DNA of 64,000 nucleotides from Solidesulfovibrio carbinolicus (GTDB taxonomy: Bacteria; Desulfobacterota; Desulfovibrionia; Desulfovibrionales; Desulfovibrionaceae): positions 2,542,001 to 2,606,000 of the forward strand of contig NZ_CP026538.1 in NCBI RefSeq assembly GCF_004135975.1, given 5' to 3'. Below, piece by piece: positions 8,625 through 17,251 of the stretch. A program made the position numbers and the translations under genes. The notes beneath the pieces were generated by a model. That model worked only from the letters and a program-made list of their open reading frames with translations. It was not told the origin of the DNA and did no database searches. The stretch's first letter is position 1; each line of letters opens with the position of its first letter.

Positions 8625-9575
8625 GTGAGCGCAACCGAAAACCGCCTGGCCGTGCTGTTCCCCGGTCAGGGTTCCCAGGAAAAAGGCATGGGCCGCGAAC
8701 TGGCCGAGGCTTCGGCCGAAGCGGCGCAGCTGTGGACGATGGCGGAAAAGGCCTCGGGCCTGCCCCTGCGTGAAATCTACTGGGAGGGCGACGAAACGGC
8801 CATGGCCGACACCCGCTCCCTTCAGCCCGCCATGACCGCCGTGACCCTGGGCCTGTGGTTTCATCTCAAGTCGAAACTATCCCCGCTGGTCGGGTTTGCC
8901 GGGCACAGCCTTGGCGAATACGCCGCCCTGGCCGCCTCGGGCATGGTCGAGGTCCCGGCCGTGTTCGAACTGACCAGCCTTCGCGGCCGGCTCATGGCCG
9001 AAGCCGCCGGCGGCGACGGCCGCATGGCCGCCGTGCTCAAGCTCTCTCTGACAGACATTGAGGACGTGGTGCGCCAGGCAGCCGAATCGACGGGCAAAAT
9101 TCTGCTGGTCGCCAACTACAATTCCCCGGGCCAGTACGTGCTCTCCGGCGAAGCCGAGGCCGTGGAGGCCGCCGCCGCCCTGGTTAAGGACAAAAAGGGC
9201 CGGGCCGTGCCCCTGGCCGTCAGCGGCGCGTTTCACAGCCCGCTTATGGCCGAGCCGGCCGCCGAGCTGGAAAAGGCCCTGCGCCGGGCCGGGCTTCGCG
9301 CCCCGTCCGTCGCTCCGGTCTACCACAACGTCACCGGCCGTCCCGAGCCCGACGCCGCCCAGGCGCTTGACCTCATGTGCCGCCAGATGACCTCGCAGGT
9401 GCGTTGGATCGACACCCTGGCCGCCTTGTGGCAGGCCGGCGCGCGCACCTTTGTGGAGCTTGGCCCCAAGGGTGTGCTGACCAAGCTGTTAGCCGCCAAT
9501 CTCAAGGAATGCGGCGAACCCTATACGGGCGTTTCCGTGGCCAAACCCGCCGACGCCGCTGCTTTGGAGGCCTGA
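8625..9575 (+). CDS. fabD: Malonyl-CoA:ACP transacylase FabD
   Basis: 316-aa cytoplasmic enzyme that loads malonyl from CoA onto acyl carrier protein for fatty acid synthesis. Nucleophile Ser95 sits in GHSLGE, with catalytic His204 in SGAFHSPLM; LFPGQGSQ marks the N-terminus. GTG start with AAGGAG upstream. It is followed 4 nt later by argS, whose ribosome binding site lies within the end of fabD. Confidence 0.97.
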   Translation: MSATENRLAVLFPGQGSQEKGMGRELAEASAEAAQLWTMAEKASGLPLREIYWEGDETAMADTRSLQPAMTAVTLGLWFHLKSKLSPLVGFAGHSLGEYAALAASGMVEVPAVFELTSLRGRLMAEAAGGDGRMAAVLKLSLTDIEDVVRQAAESTGKILLVANYNSPGQYVLSGEAEAVEAAAALVKDKKGRAVPLAVSGAFHSPLMAEPAAELEKALRRAGLRAPSVAPVYHNVTGRPEPDAAQALDLMCRQMTSQVRWIDTLAALWQAGARTFVELGPKGVLTKLLAANLKECGEPYTGVSVAKPADAAALEA

Positions 9576-9579
9576 TTCC

Positions 9580-11235
9580 ATGCGCGCCACAGCCATTTTG
9601 CGCGATCTTCTGGCCAGCGCCCTGGAAAGCCAGGGCATCGCCTGGCCGGTCAAGACCACCATCGAACCGCCCCGGGACAAGGCCCACGGCGATCTGGCCA
9701 CCAACGTGGCCATGATGGCCTCCAAGGCGGCCAAGAAGCCGCCCCGGGAGCTGGCCGAGTCCCTGCGCCAGACCCTGGCCGCCGATCCCCGGCTGGCCTC
9801 GGTGGAGGTCGCCGGTCCGGGCTTTCTCAATGTCGCCTTCACTCCGGCCTTCTGGCAGGAGACGGTTTGCGACGTGGCCAAGGCCGGCGACGGCTACGGC
9901 CTGCTCGACATCGGCCAGGGCGTCAAAATCCAGGTGGAGTTCGTCTCGGCCAACCCCACCGGGCCGTTGCACATCGGCCACGGGCGCGGCGCGGCCGTGG
10001 GCGACAGCCTGGCCCGGGTGCTGCGGGCGGCCGGCTTCACCGTCGAAACCGAATACTACATCAACGATGCCGGCCGCCAGATGCGCATCCTGGGCATGTC
10101 CATCCTCTACCGCTACAAGGAGCTCCTCGGCGAGCCCGTGACCGAGCCCGAGGACTACTACCGGGGCGAATACGTCATTCCCCTGGCCCAGGACATGGTG
10201 GACACCCACGGCCGCACGCTGCTCGAAATGCCCGAAGCCGAAGCCACCGACCTCTGCCGGCTGCACGGCGAACGCGAGATCCTGGCCGGCATCAAGAAAG
10301 ACCTGGAAGACTTCCGGGTCCACCACGATGTCTGGTTCCCGGAATCGACCCTGCTCGCGGCCGGGGCCGTGGACGCCGCCTTTACCGAACTTCGCGACAA
10401 GAAGCTGGCCTACGACCAGGACGGAGCCTTCTGGTTCGCCTCTACCGCCTTTGGCGACGACAAGGACCGTGTGCTGGTCAAGTCCGGCGGCGAGCTGACC
10501 TACTTCGCCTCGGACATCGCCTACCACGCCGACAAGTTCCGCCGGGGCTTCGATGTGGTGGTGGATATCTGGGGGGCCGACCACCACGGCTACGTGCCGC
10601 GCATGAAGGCCTGCGTCTCGGCCCTGGGGCGCGACCCCGAGGCCAGCCTCAAGGTCATTTTGGTCCAGCTCGTCAACCTGCTGAGGGGCGGCGAGCAGAT
10701 CGCCATGTCCACCCGGGCCGGCAAGTTCGAGACCCTGGCCGACGTGGTCAAGGAAGTCGGGGCCGACTCGGCCCGCTTCATGTTCCTGTCGCGCAAATCC
10801 GACAGTCACCTGGACTTCGACCTCGACGCGGTCAAGGAAAAGTCCATGGACAACCCGGTCTACTACGTCCAGTACGCCCATGCCCGTGTACGTTCGCTTT
10901 TTGCCAAGGCCGAGGAGCGCGGCCTGGCCGTGGCCGAGACCTCGCCGGAACTCCTGGCCCTGCTGACCACCGACGAGGATCTGGAGCTGCTCAAGCTCCT
11001 GGAGCAGTATCCCGACACCGTGGCCGCCGCCGCCCGGACCTTTTCACCGCATCTGGTGAGCTTTTATCTGCGCGACCTGGCCGGACGCCTGCACCGCTAC
11101 TACACCGTCAACCCGGTGCTGACCGCCGGGAGCGACGACCTGGCCTCGGCCCGGCTGCGGCTCCTCGACGCCGTGGCCCAGACGATCAAAAACGGTCTGG
11201 ACCTGCTTGGCGTCAGTGCGCCGGACAAGATGTAA
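9580..11235 (+). CDS. argS: Arginyl-tRNA synthetase
   Basis: 551-aa class Ia synthetase charging tRNA-Arg. The N-terminal Add-1 domain is followed by NPTGPLHIGHG (HIGH at 131-134). The KMSKS equivalent is the ArgRS form AMSTRAGKF, and the C-terminal anticodon-binding helical domain ends in the LLGVSAPDKM tail. Full length. It starts 4 nt after fabD, using GGAGG inside that gene's last codons. Confidence 0.98.
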   Translation: MRATAILRDLLASALESQGIAWPVKTTIEPPRDKAHGDLATNVAMMASKAAKKPPRELAESLRQTLAADPRLASVEVAGPGFLNVAFTPAFWQETVCDVAKAGDGYGLLDIGQGVKIQVEFVSANPTGPLHIGHGRGAAVGDSLARVLRAAGFTVETEYYINDAGRQMRILGMSILYRYKELLGEPVTEPEDYYRGEYVIPLAQDMVDTHGRTLLEMPEAEATDLCRLHGEREILAGIKKDLEDFRVHHDVWFPESTLLAAGAVDAAFTELRDKKLAYDQDGAFWFASTAFGDDKDRVLVKSGGELTYFASDIAYHADKFRRGFDVVVDIWGADHHGYVPRMKACVSALGRDPEASLKVILVQLVNLLRGGEQIAMSTRAGKFETLADVVKEVGADSARFMFLSRKSDSHLDFDLDAVKEKSMDNPVYYVQYAHARVRSLFAKAEERGLAVAETSPELLALLTTDEDLELLKLLEQYPDTVAAAARTFSPHLVSFYLRDLAGRLHRYYTVNPVLTAGSDDLASARLRLLDAVAQTIKNGLDLLGVSAPDKM

Positions 11236-11290
11236 CCGACTTGACATTGCCTCGTGATCGGCCATTGTCGGCAGACGAGGAACCTTGCCC

Positions 11291-12079
11291 ATGAAGCTTT
11301 TAAGCCGCCTAAACGCCACCCGCGAAAACGGGGGGCCGCGCAAATTCACTTTTGAGATCAGCATGTCCGGCGTGGTGTCCGTCGGCATTGTGGTCGTGCT
11401 CGGCATGTGCTGGGTGTTTATTCTCGGCATCCTGGTCGGCCGGGGCTACAAGCCCGAGACGGCCGTGCCCCAGATCGCCCAGATGATGCCGACCACCGAA
11501 GCCAAGCTGCCAGACGGCGAAGCCAAGGCCCCGCCGTCGGTGCTCAAGCCCGAGGATCTCCAGTTCATGGAGGATGTCCACAACCAGCCCGGAGCCGAGG
11601 CGGCCGACGCCGCGCCGGCCAAAACTCCGGCCGAGCCCAAAAAACAGGCCGCCCCGGCCAAACCCCACGACCAGACCGAAGTGCGTCCCGTGGGCGGCGC
11701 GGCGGCTGGGGCCACGCCCCGTCCGGCCACGTCGCCGGCTTCACCGGCCGCGCCCCGGGCGGCGGCCGTCGTTCCCCCGCCGGCCAAGCCAGCCGACACG
11801 CCCAAGGTCGATCCCAAATCGACCTTCGACAAAAAGACCGGACCGCGCTATACCGCCACCTATCAGGTGGCCTCGTTCCCGGGCAAAGCCCAGGCCGAAA
11901 CCCACGTCAAGGATCTGGCGAAAAAGGGCGTGACCGCTTCGGTGCGCGAGGCCAAGTCCGGCAATAACGTGGTATTTCGGGTCACTATCCAGGTGAAGGG
12001 GTCGGATGCGGAAATATCCGACTCCCTCAAGAAGAGCGGCGAAAAAGGCGCTATACTTCTCGGCAAAAAACCCTTATGA
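11291..12079 (+). CDS. SPOR-domain membrane protein
   Basis: 262-aa single-pass inner-membrane protein. A short cytoplasmic part is followed by a transmembrane helix at about 26-49 (VVSVGIVVVLGMCWVFILGI), an Ala/Pro/Lys-rich linker (80-185) and a C-terminal SPOR domain (190-262, YQVASFPGKAQAE). SPOR domains bind denuded peptidoglycan glycans at the division septum, so a cell-division or envelope role is likely. GAGGAA lies ahead of the ATG. It sits directly behind argS. Confidence 0.88.
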   Translation: MKLLSRLNATRENGGPRKFTFEISMSGVVSVGIVVVLGMCWVFILGILVGRGYKPETAVPQIAQMMPTTEAKLPDGEAKAPPSVLKPEDLQFMEDVHNQPGAEAADAAPAKTPAEPKKQAAPAKPHDQTEVRPVGGAAAGATPRPATSPASPAAPRAAAVVPPPAKPADTPKVDPKSTFDKKTGPRYTATYQVASFPGKAQAETHVKDLAKKGVTASVREAKSGNNVVFRVTIQVKGSDAEISDSLKKSGEKGAILLGKKPL

Positions 12080-12125
12080 GGATTCCCCGCTTTCGCGGCA
12101 AATCAGAGTGTAAAGAGGACTGCCC

Positions 12126-12680
12126 ATGCTTCCAGGCTCTTCCGTTCCCACCAAGGCGTTTTTCACCAAGGGCGTCGGCCGCCACAAGAACAAGCTGCAG
12201 TCGTTCGAGTTGGCCCTTCGCGAGGCCGGCATCGAAAAGCTGAACTTGGTTTACGTGTCGAGCATTTATCCGCCCCATTGCCAGTTGCTCACCCCTGAGG
12301 AAGGGGTCAAGCTGCTGAGCCCCGGGCAGATCACCTTCTGCGTCATGGCCAGAAACGCCACCGACGAAAAGAACCGTCTGGTCGGCTCCGCCGTGGGCAT
12401 GGCCTTCCCGGCCGACAAGTCGAACTATGGCTACATCTCCGAGCACACCGGCTTTGGCGCGGAAGAGCAGGAGATCGGCGACTTCGCCGAGGATCTGGCC
12501 TCCACCATGCTGGCCACCACGCTCGGCATCGACTTCGACCCCGAGACCGCCTACGACGAGCGCCGCCAGACCTACCTCATGAGCGGCAAGATCATCGACT
12601 CGGCTTCCATGCCCTGCGTCACCACCGGTGAAACGGGCATGTGGACCACGACCATCTCGGCGGTGGTTTTCATCCCCTAG
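12126..12680 (+). CDS. pdaD: Pyruvoyl-dependent arginine decarboxylase
   Basis: 184-aa proenzyme that makes agmatine from arginine, the first step towards putrescine. The self-cleavage site is VSSI, with Ser45-Ser46 (serinolysis gives beta chain 1-45 and a pyruvoyl-capped alpha chain). The downstream IYPPHC and the ISEHTGFG and TGETGMWTT segments fit the archaeal/bacterial PdaD family. GAGGA lies upstream of the ATG. A membrane-bound spermidine-synthase-like gene lies one gene away, hinting at a local polyamine theme. Confidence 0.93.
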   Translation: MLPGSSVPTKAFFTKGVGRHKNKLQSFELALREAGIEKLNLVYVSSIYPPHCQLLTPEEGVKLLSPGQITFCVMARNATDEKNRLVGSAVGMAFPADKSNYGYISEHTGFGAEEQEIGDFAEDLASTMLATTLGIDFDPETAYDERRQTYLMSGKIIDSASMPCVTTGETGMWTTTISAVVFIP

Positions 12681-12745
12681 GCCCGCATGGGACTGACCGG
12701 GGCAACCCTCGCCTGCCAGCCGGCCGCGTCCATCCGGGGCTCCCG

Positions 12746-13381
12746 ATGATGGACGCGGCTTTGCGTGCTGCGGTCATCCATGACCGCCTGCGCCCGCTTT
12801 TTCCCGACCCCAAGCCGGCCCTGGATCACCAAGACGCCTACGAGCTGCTGGTGGCCACGGTGCTGGCCGCCCAGTGCACCGACGCCCGGGTCAACACCGT
12901 CACGCCGGAATTCTTCCGCCGCTGGCCCGACCCCGCCGCCTTGGCCCAGGCCGCGGTCGGCGAGGTCGAAGGCGTGGTGCATTCCACCGGCTTTTTCCGG
13001 CAAAAGGCCAAAAACCTCGTGGCCGCCGCCAATATCCTGGTCGAACGCCATGGGGGCCGGATACCGGCCAGCATGGCCGAACTGACCGCCCTGCCGGGGG
13101 TAGCCCGCAAGACCGCCAACATCGTCCTGTCCAATGCCCTGGGCATAAACGTCGGCATCGCCGTGGACACCCACGTGCGCCGCCTGTCCTTTCGCCTGGG
13201 CTTGACGACGTCGGAAAACCCGGTCATCATTGAAAAAGATTTAATGCCCCTGTTCGCCCCCGAGGCCTACGGCGAGATCAACCACCTCCTCGTTCTTTTT
13301 GGACGCGAGGTGTGCAAGGCTCGCCGCCCCCGGTGCGGCGACTGCGTGCTCAACGACGTCTGCCCCAAACACGGGGTGTGA
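12746..13381 (+). CDS. nth: Endonuclease III
   Basis: 211-aa DNA glycosylase/AP lyase that removes oxidised pyrimidines. The helix-hairpin-helix LPGVARKTAN carries catalytic Lys122, and VDTHVRR provides Asp141. The [4Fe-4S] motif C-x6-C-x2-C-x5-C is perfect (Cys190, 197, 200, 206). It has two adjacent ATGs; the first is used here. It follows pdaD by 65 nt. Confidence 0.96.
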   Translation: MMDAALRAAVIHDRLRPLFPDPKPALDHQDAYELLVATVLAAQCTDARVNTVTPEFFRRWPDPAALAQAAVGEVEGVVHSTGFFRQKAKNLVAAANILVERHGGRIPASMAELTALPGVARKTANIVLSNALGINVGIAVDTHVRRLSFRLGLTTSENPVIIEKDLMPLFAPEAYGEINHLLVLFGREVCKARRPRCGDCVLNDVCPKHGV

Positions 13382-13453
13382 CGCTTTTACGCCATGCCCG
13401 CTTCGGGTCGGCCGGCCCGCCGGCTCCCCGGCGGCGCGATCCCGAGGTCTGCC

Positions 13454-16327
13454 ATGCCGGCCACCACCGCTTCTCCCCATGCCACCCGCGCCGATAGACT
13501 GGTCCTTGCCGCCGTCTTTCTCGTTTCCGGCGCGTCGGCGCTGCTGTTTGAAACGCTCTGGCTCCATCTGGCCGGACTGACCTTTGGCGTCAGCGTCTAT
13601 GCCAGCGCGCTCGTCCTTTCGAGCTTCATGGGTGGATTGGCCCTGGGCAACGGACTTATTTCCCGCTTTGGCCGCGACATCACCGACCCGGTGCGGTTCT
13701 ACGCCGCCATGGAAGTCCTGGTCGGCCTGTGGGGATTGATGCTGGTCCTGGGCTTTCCCTGGCTGACCGTCTGGCTCGGGGCGGTGCTCCATCCTGCCCT
13801 GGACAAGCCGATGCTTCTTAATACCCTGCGATTTTCCTTCTCCTTTCTGCTGTTCCTGCTGCCGGCCACGGCCATGGGCGCCACCCTGCCGCTGCTGGTC
13901 AAGGCCCTGGCCTGCCGGCCCGGCGAATTCGGCAAGGCGCTGGGACGTCTTTACGGCATCAACACCCTGGGGGCCTGCCTGGGGGCGCTGCTCGGTGAGA
14001 TGGTCCTCATAGCCCCCCTGGGCCTTTCCGGCACGGGGTTGGTGGCCTGCGGCTTGAACCTCCTGGCCGCCGTGGGGGCTCTGGCCATCGCCAAACGTTT
14101 CCGGGACGAACCCCTTCGTGAAGACGAGCCGGCCAAGGCCGCTCCCGCCCGCCTGAGCACTCGGGCCAAACGGCTCCTGGCGGCTGGCTTCTGCTGTGGT
14201 GCGGCCTTTTTGGCCCTGGAAGTCGTCTGGATGCGCTTTTTGCAGCTCTTTGTGCGCTCCACCAGCCTGGCCTTTGCCGTCATGCTGGCCGTGATCCTGG
14301 CCGGCATCGGCCTTGGCGGCATGTTCGCCGGCTGGTGGCTGCGGCGCGAGGCCGACGGCCGGCGCATCGCCGCGCCCCTGGCCCTGCTTACGGCCGCCGC
14401 CGCCTTGCTCTCCTTTCGGCTTTTCGAAGCCGCCTCGGGCGTCACCATCGATGGCTACCAGTCCCTGGACTGGCGTTACGTGTCCGTGCTGTCGGTCACC
14501 CTCATGTTCCCAGCGGCTTTCCTCTCGGGCATCCTTTTCACGGCCCTGGGCGAGGCCTTCCACCGCGAAGTCGGCGACCGGGCGCGCTCGGCCGGCCTTA
14601 TCGCCATGGCCAACACCCTGGGGGCCATGACCGGCCCGCTTTTGGGCGGCTTTGTCCTCATCCCGGCCCTGGGCATGGAAAAGACCCTGTTTGCCCTTTG
14701 CGCCTTGTATCTCGCGCCGGCCCTGCTGTGCGCCGGCGGCAGCGCGCCCTGGCCGTCCTTTCGCTCCGGCCGTTTCCTGCAAATCGCCGCCGCTGTCTTT
14801 GCCCTGTTCCTGGCCGTCTTTCCCTTCGGCGTCATGCGCCAGTACCTGAACAAGGCCTGCGTCGATTTCCTCAAGGACGGCGAAATCCTCGTGCGCACCG
14901 TGGAAGGCGTCACCGGCACGCTTCAATACCTGCGCAAGGACTACCTCGGCCAGCCGCTCTATTACCGCCTCGTCACCGACGGCTACTCCATGTCCTCCAC
15001 CGACCGGGGCGCACGGCGCTACATGAAGCTTTTCGCCTACTTCCCCCAAGCCGTGCTGCCAAATCCCAAGTCCGCCCTGCTCATCTGCTTCGGCACCGGC
15101 TCCACGGCCTCGGCCCTGGTCGAAAACAAGGCCCTGGAGCGCATCGACGTGGTGGACATCTCCCGCGACGTCCTGGCCGGCAGCCAGGTGGTCTACCCCC
15201 AGCCCGGGACCAATCCCCTGGACGATCCGCGGGTGCGCGCCCATGTCGAGGACGGCCGTTTCTACCTGCTGGCCAGCCAGCGCAAGTACGACATCATTAC
15301 GGCCGAGCCGCCGCCGCCCATGATGGCCGGCGTGGTCAACCTCTATTCCCGTGAATACTTCGCGCTCATGCGCGACCGCCTAAACGACGGCGGCATGGTC
15401 ACCTACTGGCTGCCCGTGTTCGAGATCTCGCCCGGCGACGCCAAGGCCATCCTCAAGGCCTTTAGCGACGTGTTCGAAAACGCCTCGCTGTGGACCGGCG
15501 ACAACTTCAACTGGATGATGGTGGGCGTCAAAAAACCCAAGGGCCCCAAACCGGCGGCCGATTTCCCCGCGCCCTGGAAGACCGCGCCCACAGCCGAAGG
15601 CCTGCGCCAGATCGCCGTGGAAGAGCCGGCCCAACTCGGCGCACTTTTCATGCTCGACGGCCAGGATATGGCCAACTACCTCGGCGACGCCAAGCCGCTG
15701 ACCGACAACTACCCCAAGCGCCTCACCGGCTACCCCGAGTCGCCCCAGGCACAGCAGCGCGACGTGGCCGCCCACAACGCGCTCATGGACGCCAACGCCT
15801 CCAAGGAACGCTTCGCGGCCTCCAAGCAGGCCGAACTGCTCCTGCCCCAGTCCGTCAAGGCCGAAGCCGAAGCCTGGTTCGAAACCCAGCAAATCATCAA
15901 CACCTACCTCAACAACATGATCCCGCCGCCGCCGCCACTGCCGGCCGTCAACTACGTGCTGGCGGGTACGGACCTCACCGTGCTGCCGCTGTGGCTCATG
16001 AAGTCCGACCCCAAAAAAGTGGACATCGTGGAAAAGGCCATGGCCGCCGGCATGCCGCCCTCGGCCGAGACCGAATTCCAACTCGGCGTCAAAGCCCTGG
16101 CCGACCGCAACTACCTGCTGGCCGAAGCCAAGCTCAAGCGCGCCCAGGATCTCGGCTACCCCAGCAACCTGGCCCCGGCCCGGGTCTACATCCTGTGCAT
16201 GGCCGGGCTGCTCTCCCAGGCCGAAGACCTGGCCCGGCAGGCCTTCAAGGGCGGCCAGGCCAGCGCCTCGGCCCGGGCCTACATGGAATGGCTGGCCCAG
16301 ACGTTCGGGTTCACCAGTCCGTTTTAA
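13454..16327 (+). CDS. Membrane-bound spermidine synthase-like protein
   Basis: 957-aa fused protein. Residues 1 to about 460 hold roughly ten to twelve hydrophobic helices (MFS-like, e.g. FLVSGASALLFETLWLHLAG). A class I methyltransferase-fold domain of the spermidine synthase type follows (LICFGTGSTASALVE, then VDISRDVL). The C-terminal 250 residues are helical and resemble TPRs. The catalytic Asp of true spermidine synthases (DSSDP-type loop) is replaced by AEPPPP, so aminopropyl transfer is doubtful. Start at MPATTAS has GAGG 7 nt upstream. It could be a polyamine or other membrane-associated transferase, or an exporter fused to a sensor. Confidence 0.82.
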   Translation: MPATTASPHATRADRLVLAAVFLVSGASALLFETLWLHLAGLTFGVSVYASALVLSSFMGGLALGNGLISRFGRDITDPVRFYAAMEVLVGLWGLMLVLGFPWLTVWLGAVLHPALDKPMLLNTLRFSFSFLLFLLPATAMGATLPLLVKALACRPGEFGKALGRLYGINTLGACLGALLGEMVLIAPLGLSGTGLVACGLNLLAAVGALAIAKRFRDEPLREDEPAKAAPARLSTRAKRLLAAGFCCGAAFLALEVVWMRFLQLFVRSTSLAFAVMLAVILAGIGLGGMFAGWWLRREADGRRIAAPLALLTAAAALLSFRLFEAASGVTIDGYQSLDWRYVSVLSVTLMFPAAFLSGILFTALGEAFHREVGDRARSAGLIAMANTLGAMTGPLLGGFVLIPALGMEKTLFALCALYLAPALLCAGGSAPWPSFRSGRFLQIAAAVFALFLAVFPFGVMRQYLNKACVDFLKDGEILVRTVEGVTGTLQYLRKDYLGQPLYYRLVTDGYSMSSTDRGARRYMKLFAYFPQAVLPNPKSALLICFGTGSTASALVENKALERIDVVDISRDVLAGSQVVYPQPGTNPLDDPRVRAHVEDGRFYLLASQRKYDIITAEPPPPMMAGVVNLYSREYFALMRDRLNDGGMVTYWLPVFEISPGDAKAILKAFSDVFENASLWTGDNFNWMMVGVKKPKGPKPAADFPAPWKTAPTAEGLRQIAVEEPAQLGALFMLDGQDMANYLGDAKPLTDNYPKRLTGYPESPQAQQRDVAAHNALMDANASKERFAASKQAELLLPQSVKAEAEAWFETQQIINTYLNNMIPPPPPLPAVNYVLAGTDLTVLPLWLMKSDPKKVDIVEKAMAAGMPPSAETEFQLGVKALADRNYLLAEAKLKRAQDLGYPSNLAPARVYILCMAGLLSQAEDLARQAFKGGQASASARAYMEWLAQTFGFTSPF

Positions 16328-16346
16328 GGGTGACAAAGGCGAAGAT

Positions 16347-16378
16347 GCCTCCGGGGTCCGGGGGCCTGAGGCCCCCGG
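16347..16378. repeat. Dispersed GCCTCCGG-tagged hairpin, copy 3
   Basis: GCCTCCGGGGT followed by a perfect inverted repeat at 16358-16378 (arms CCGGGGGCCT, one centre base). It begins 20 nt after the stop of the spermidine-synthase-like gene and probably acts as its terminator. Confidence 0.78.
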
Positions 16379-16495
16379 CCCCCCCGATTGGAAAGGGGGA
16401 ACGAGGGGATGTCGATCTTGCATCGGTTGGCGTGATCGACAGACGGCGAATGCATCATATCATTCGATTTGACCGAAGCATGGGGCTTTCGGCTA

Positions 16496-16515
16496 CCTTG
16501 CGGCAAATCGCAAGG
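16496..16515 (+). promoter_or_regulatory. Inverted repeat sequestering the yedF ribosome binding site
   Basis: CCTTGCG-GCAAAT-CGCAAGG is a perfect 7-bp hairpin. Its 3' arm contains the AAGG of the AAGGAG ribosome binding site of yedF (ATG at 16526). If transcribed, the stem would hide part of the site, as in translational control by a thermosensor, ligand or protein. No known riboswitch class is recognised. Confidence 0.45.
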
Positions 16516-16525
16516 AGCGTCCCCC

Positions 16526-17131
16526 ATGCCCACTACCCTTGATTGCCGTGGCCTAGCCTGTCCCGGCCCGGTCCTTCGCTGCAAGGAATGCATCGAATCT
16601 GACGCCCCCGATACCCTGGCCGTCACCGTGGACAATGAAGCCGCCCGGGAAAACGTCAGCCGGTTTCTGACCATGCGCGGCTACGCCGTCGCCGTGGCCG
16701 AGGCCGGAGGCGGCGTTTTCACCCTGACCGCCACGGCCGGAGCCGCTCCCGTCGCCACGCCCAATGAGTCGCTGTCCGCCAAGGCCGAAACCGGCAGCCG
16801 CACTGTCGTTTTCATCACCGCCGACGTCATCGGCCGGGGCGACGACACCCTTGGGGCCAAACTCATGGTTAATTTTGTCGGCACCCTGCCGGAGCTGGGC
16901 GAACGCCTGTGGCGCATTGTCCTGGTCAACGGCGGCGTGCGCCTGGCCGTGGCCGGCAGCCCGGTCATCGATAAACTCAAAGCCCTGGAACAGGCCGGCG
17001 TGTCCATTCTGGTGTGCGGCACCTGCCTGGACTTTTACGGCATTTTGGACAAGAAAGAGGTCGGCCAGACCACCAACATGCTCGATGTCGTCACAAGTCT
17101 CGATCTGGCCGATAAAATTGTGCAAATCTGA
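16526..17131 (+). CDS. yedF: YedF-type selenium metabolism/sulfurtransferase-like protein
   Basis: 201-aa two-domain protein. The N-terminal TusA/SirA-like domain has LACPGPVL with Cys12, the sulfur-carrying position in TusA. The C-terminal part (about 90-200) is DsrE/F-like, with ILVCGTCLDFYG holding a second Cys pair. The arrangement matches the YedF family often found near selenium genes, but no selenophosphate synthetase is in view here. AAGGAG precedes the ATG, inside a hairpin (16496-16515). Confidence 0.88.
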   Translation: MPTTLDCRGLACPGPVLRCKECIESDAPDTLAVTVDNEAARENVSRFLTMRGYAVAVAEAGGGVFTLTATAGAAPVATPNESLSAKAETGSRTVVFITADVIGRGDDTLGAKLMVNFVGTLPELGERLWRIVLVNGGVRLAVAGSPVIDKLKALEQAGVSILVCGTCLDFYGILDKKEVGQTTNMLDVVTSLDLADKIVQI

Positions 17132-17147
17132 CGCGCCGTAATCCCTT

Positions 17148-17170
17148 GGGCCGCCTGCCCGGGGCGGCCC
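17148..17170 (+). terminator. GC-rich hairpin after yedF
   Basis: GGGCCGCC-7 nt loop-GGCGGCCC, 16 nt after the yedF stop, followed at once by a second small hairpin (CTTGCG-CGC-CGCAAG). There is no T run, so the termination mechanism is uncertain. Confidence 0.4.
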
Positions 17171-17251
17171 GCTTGCGCGCCGCAAGGCCGCCCATCCTTG
17201 GCGAAGCCTCGCCAGCGGGACCGGCACGCGTCAGACTTTCAGGATGTACCC

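Noticed and set aside
13241-15244. 667-codon minus-strand frame across nth and the spermidine-synthase-like gene
   Set aside because: Gly/Gln/Lys-rich shadow over two well-supported genes.
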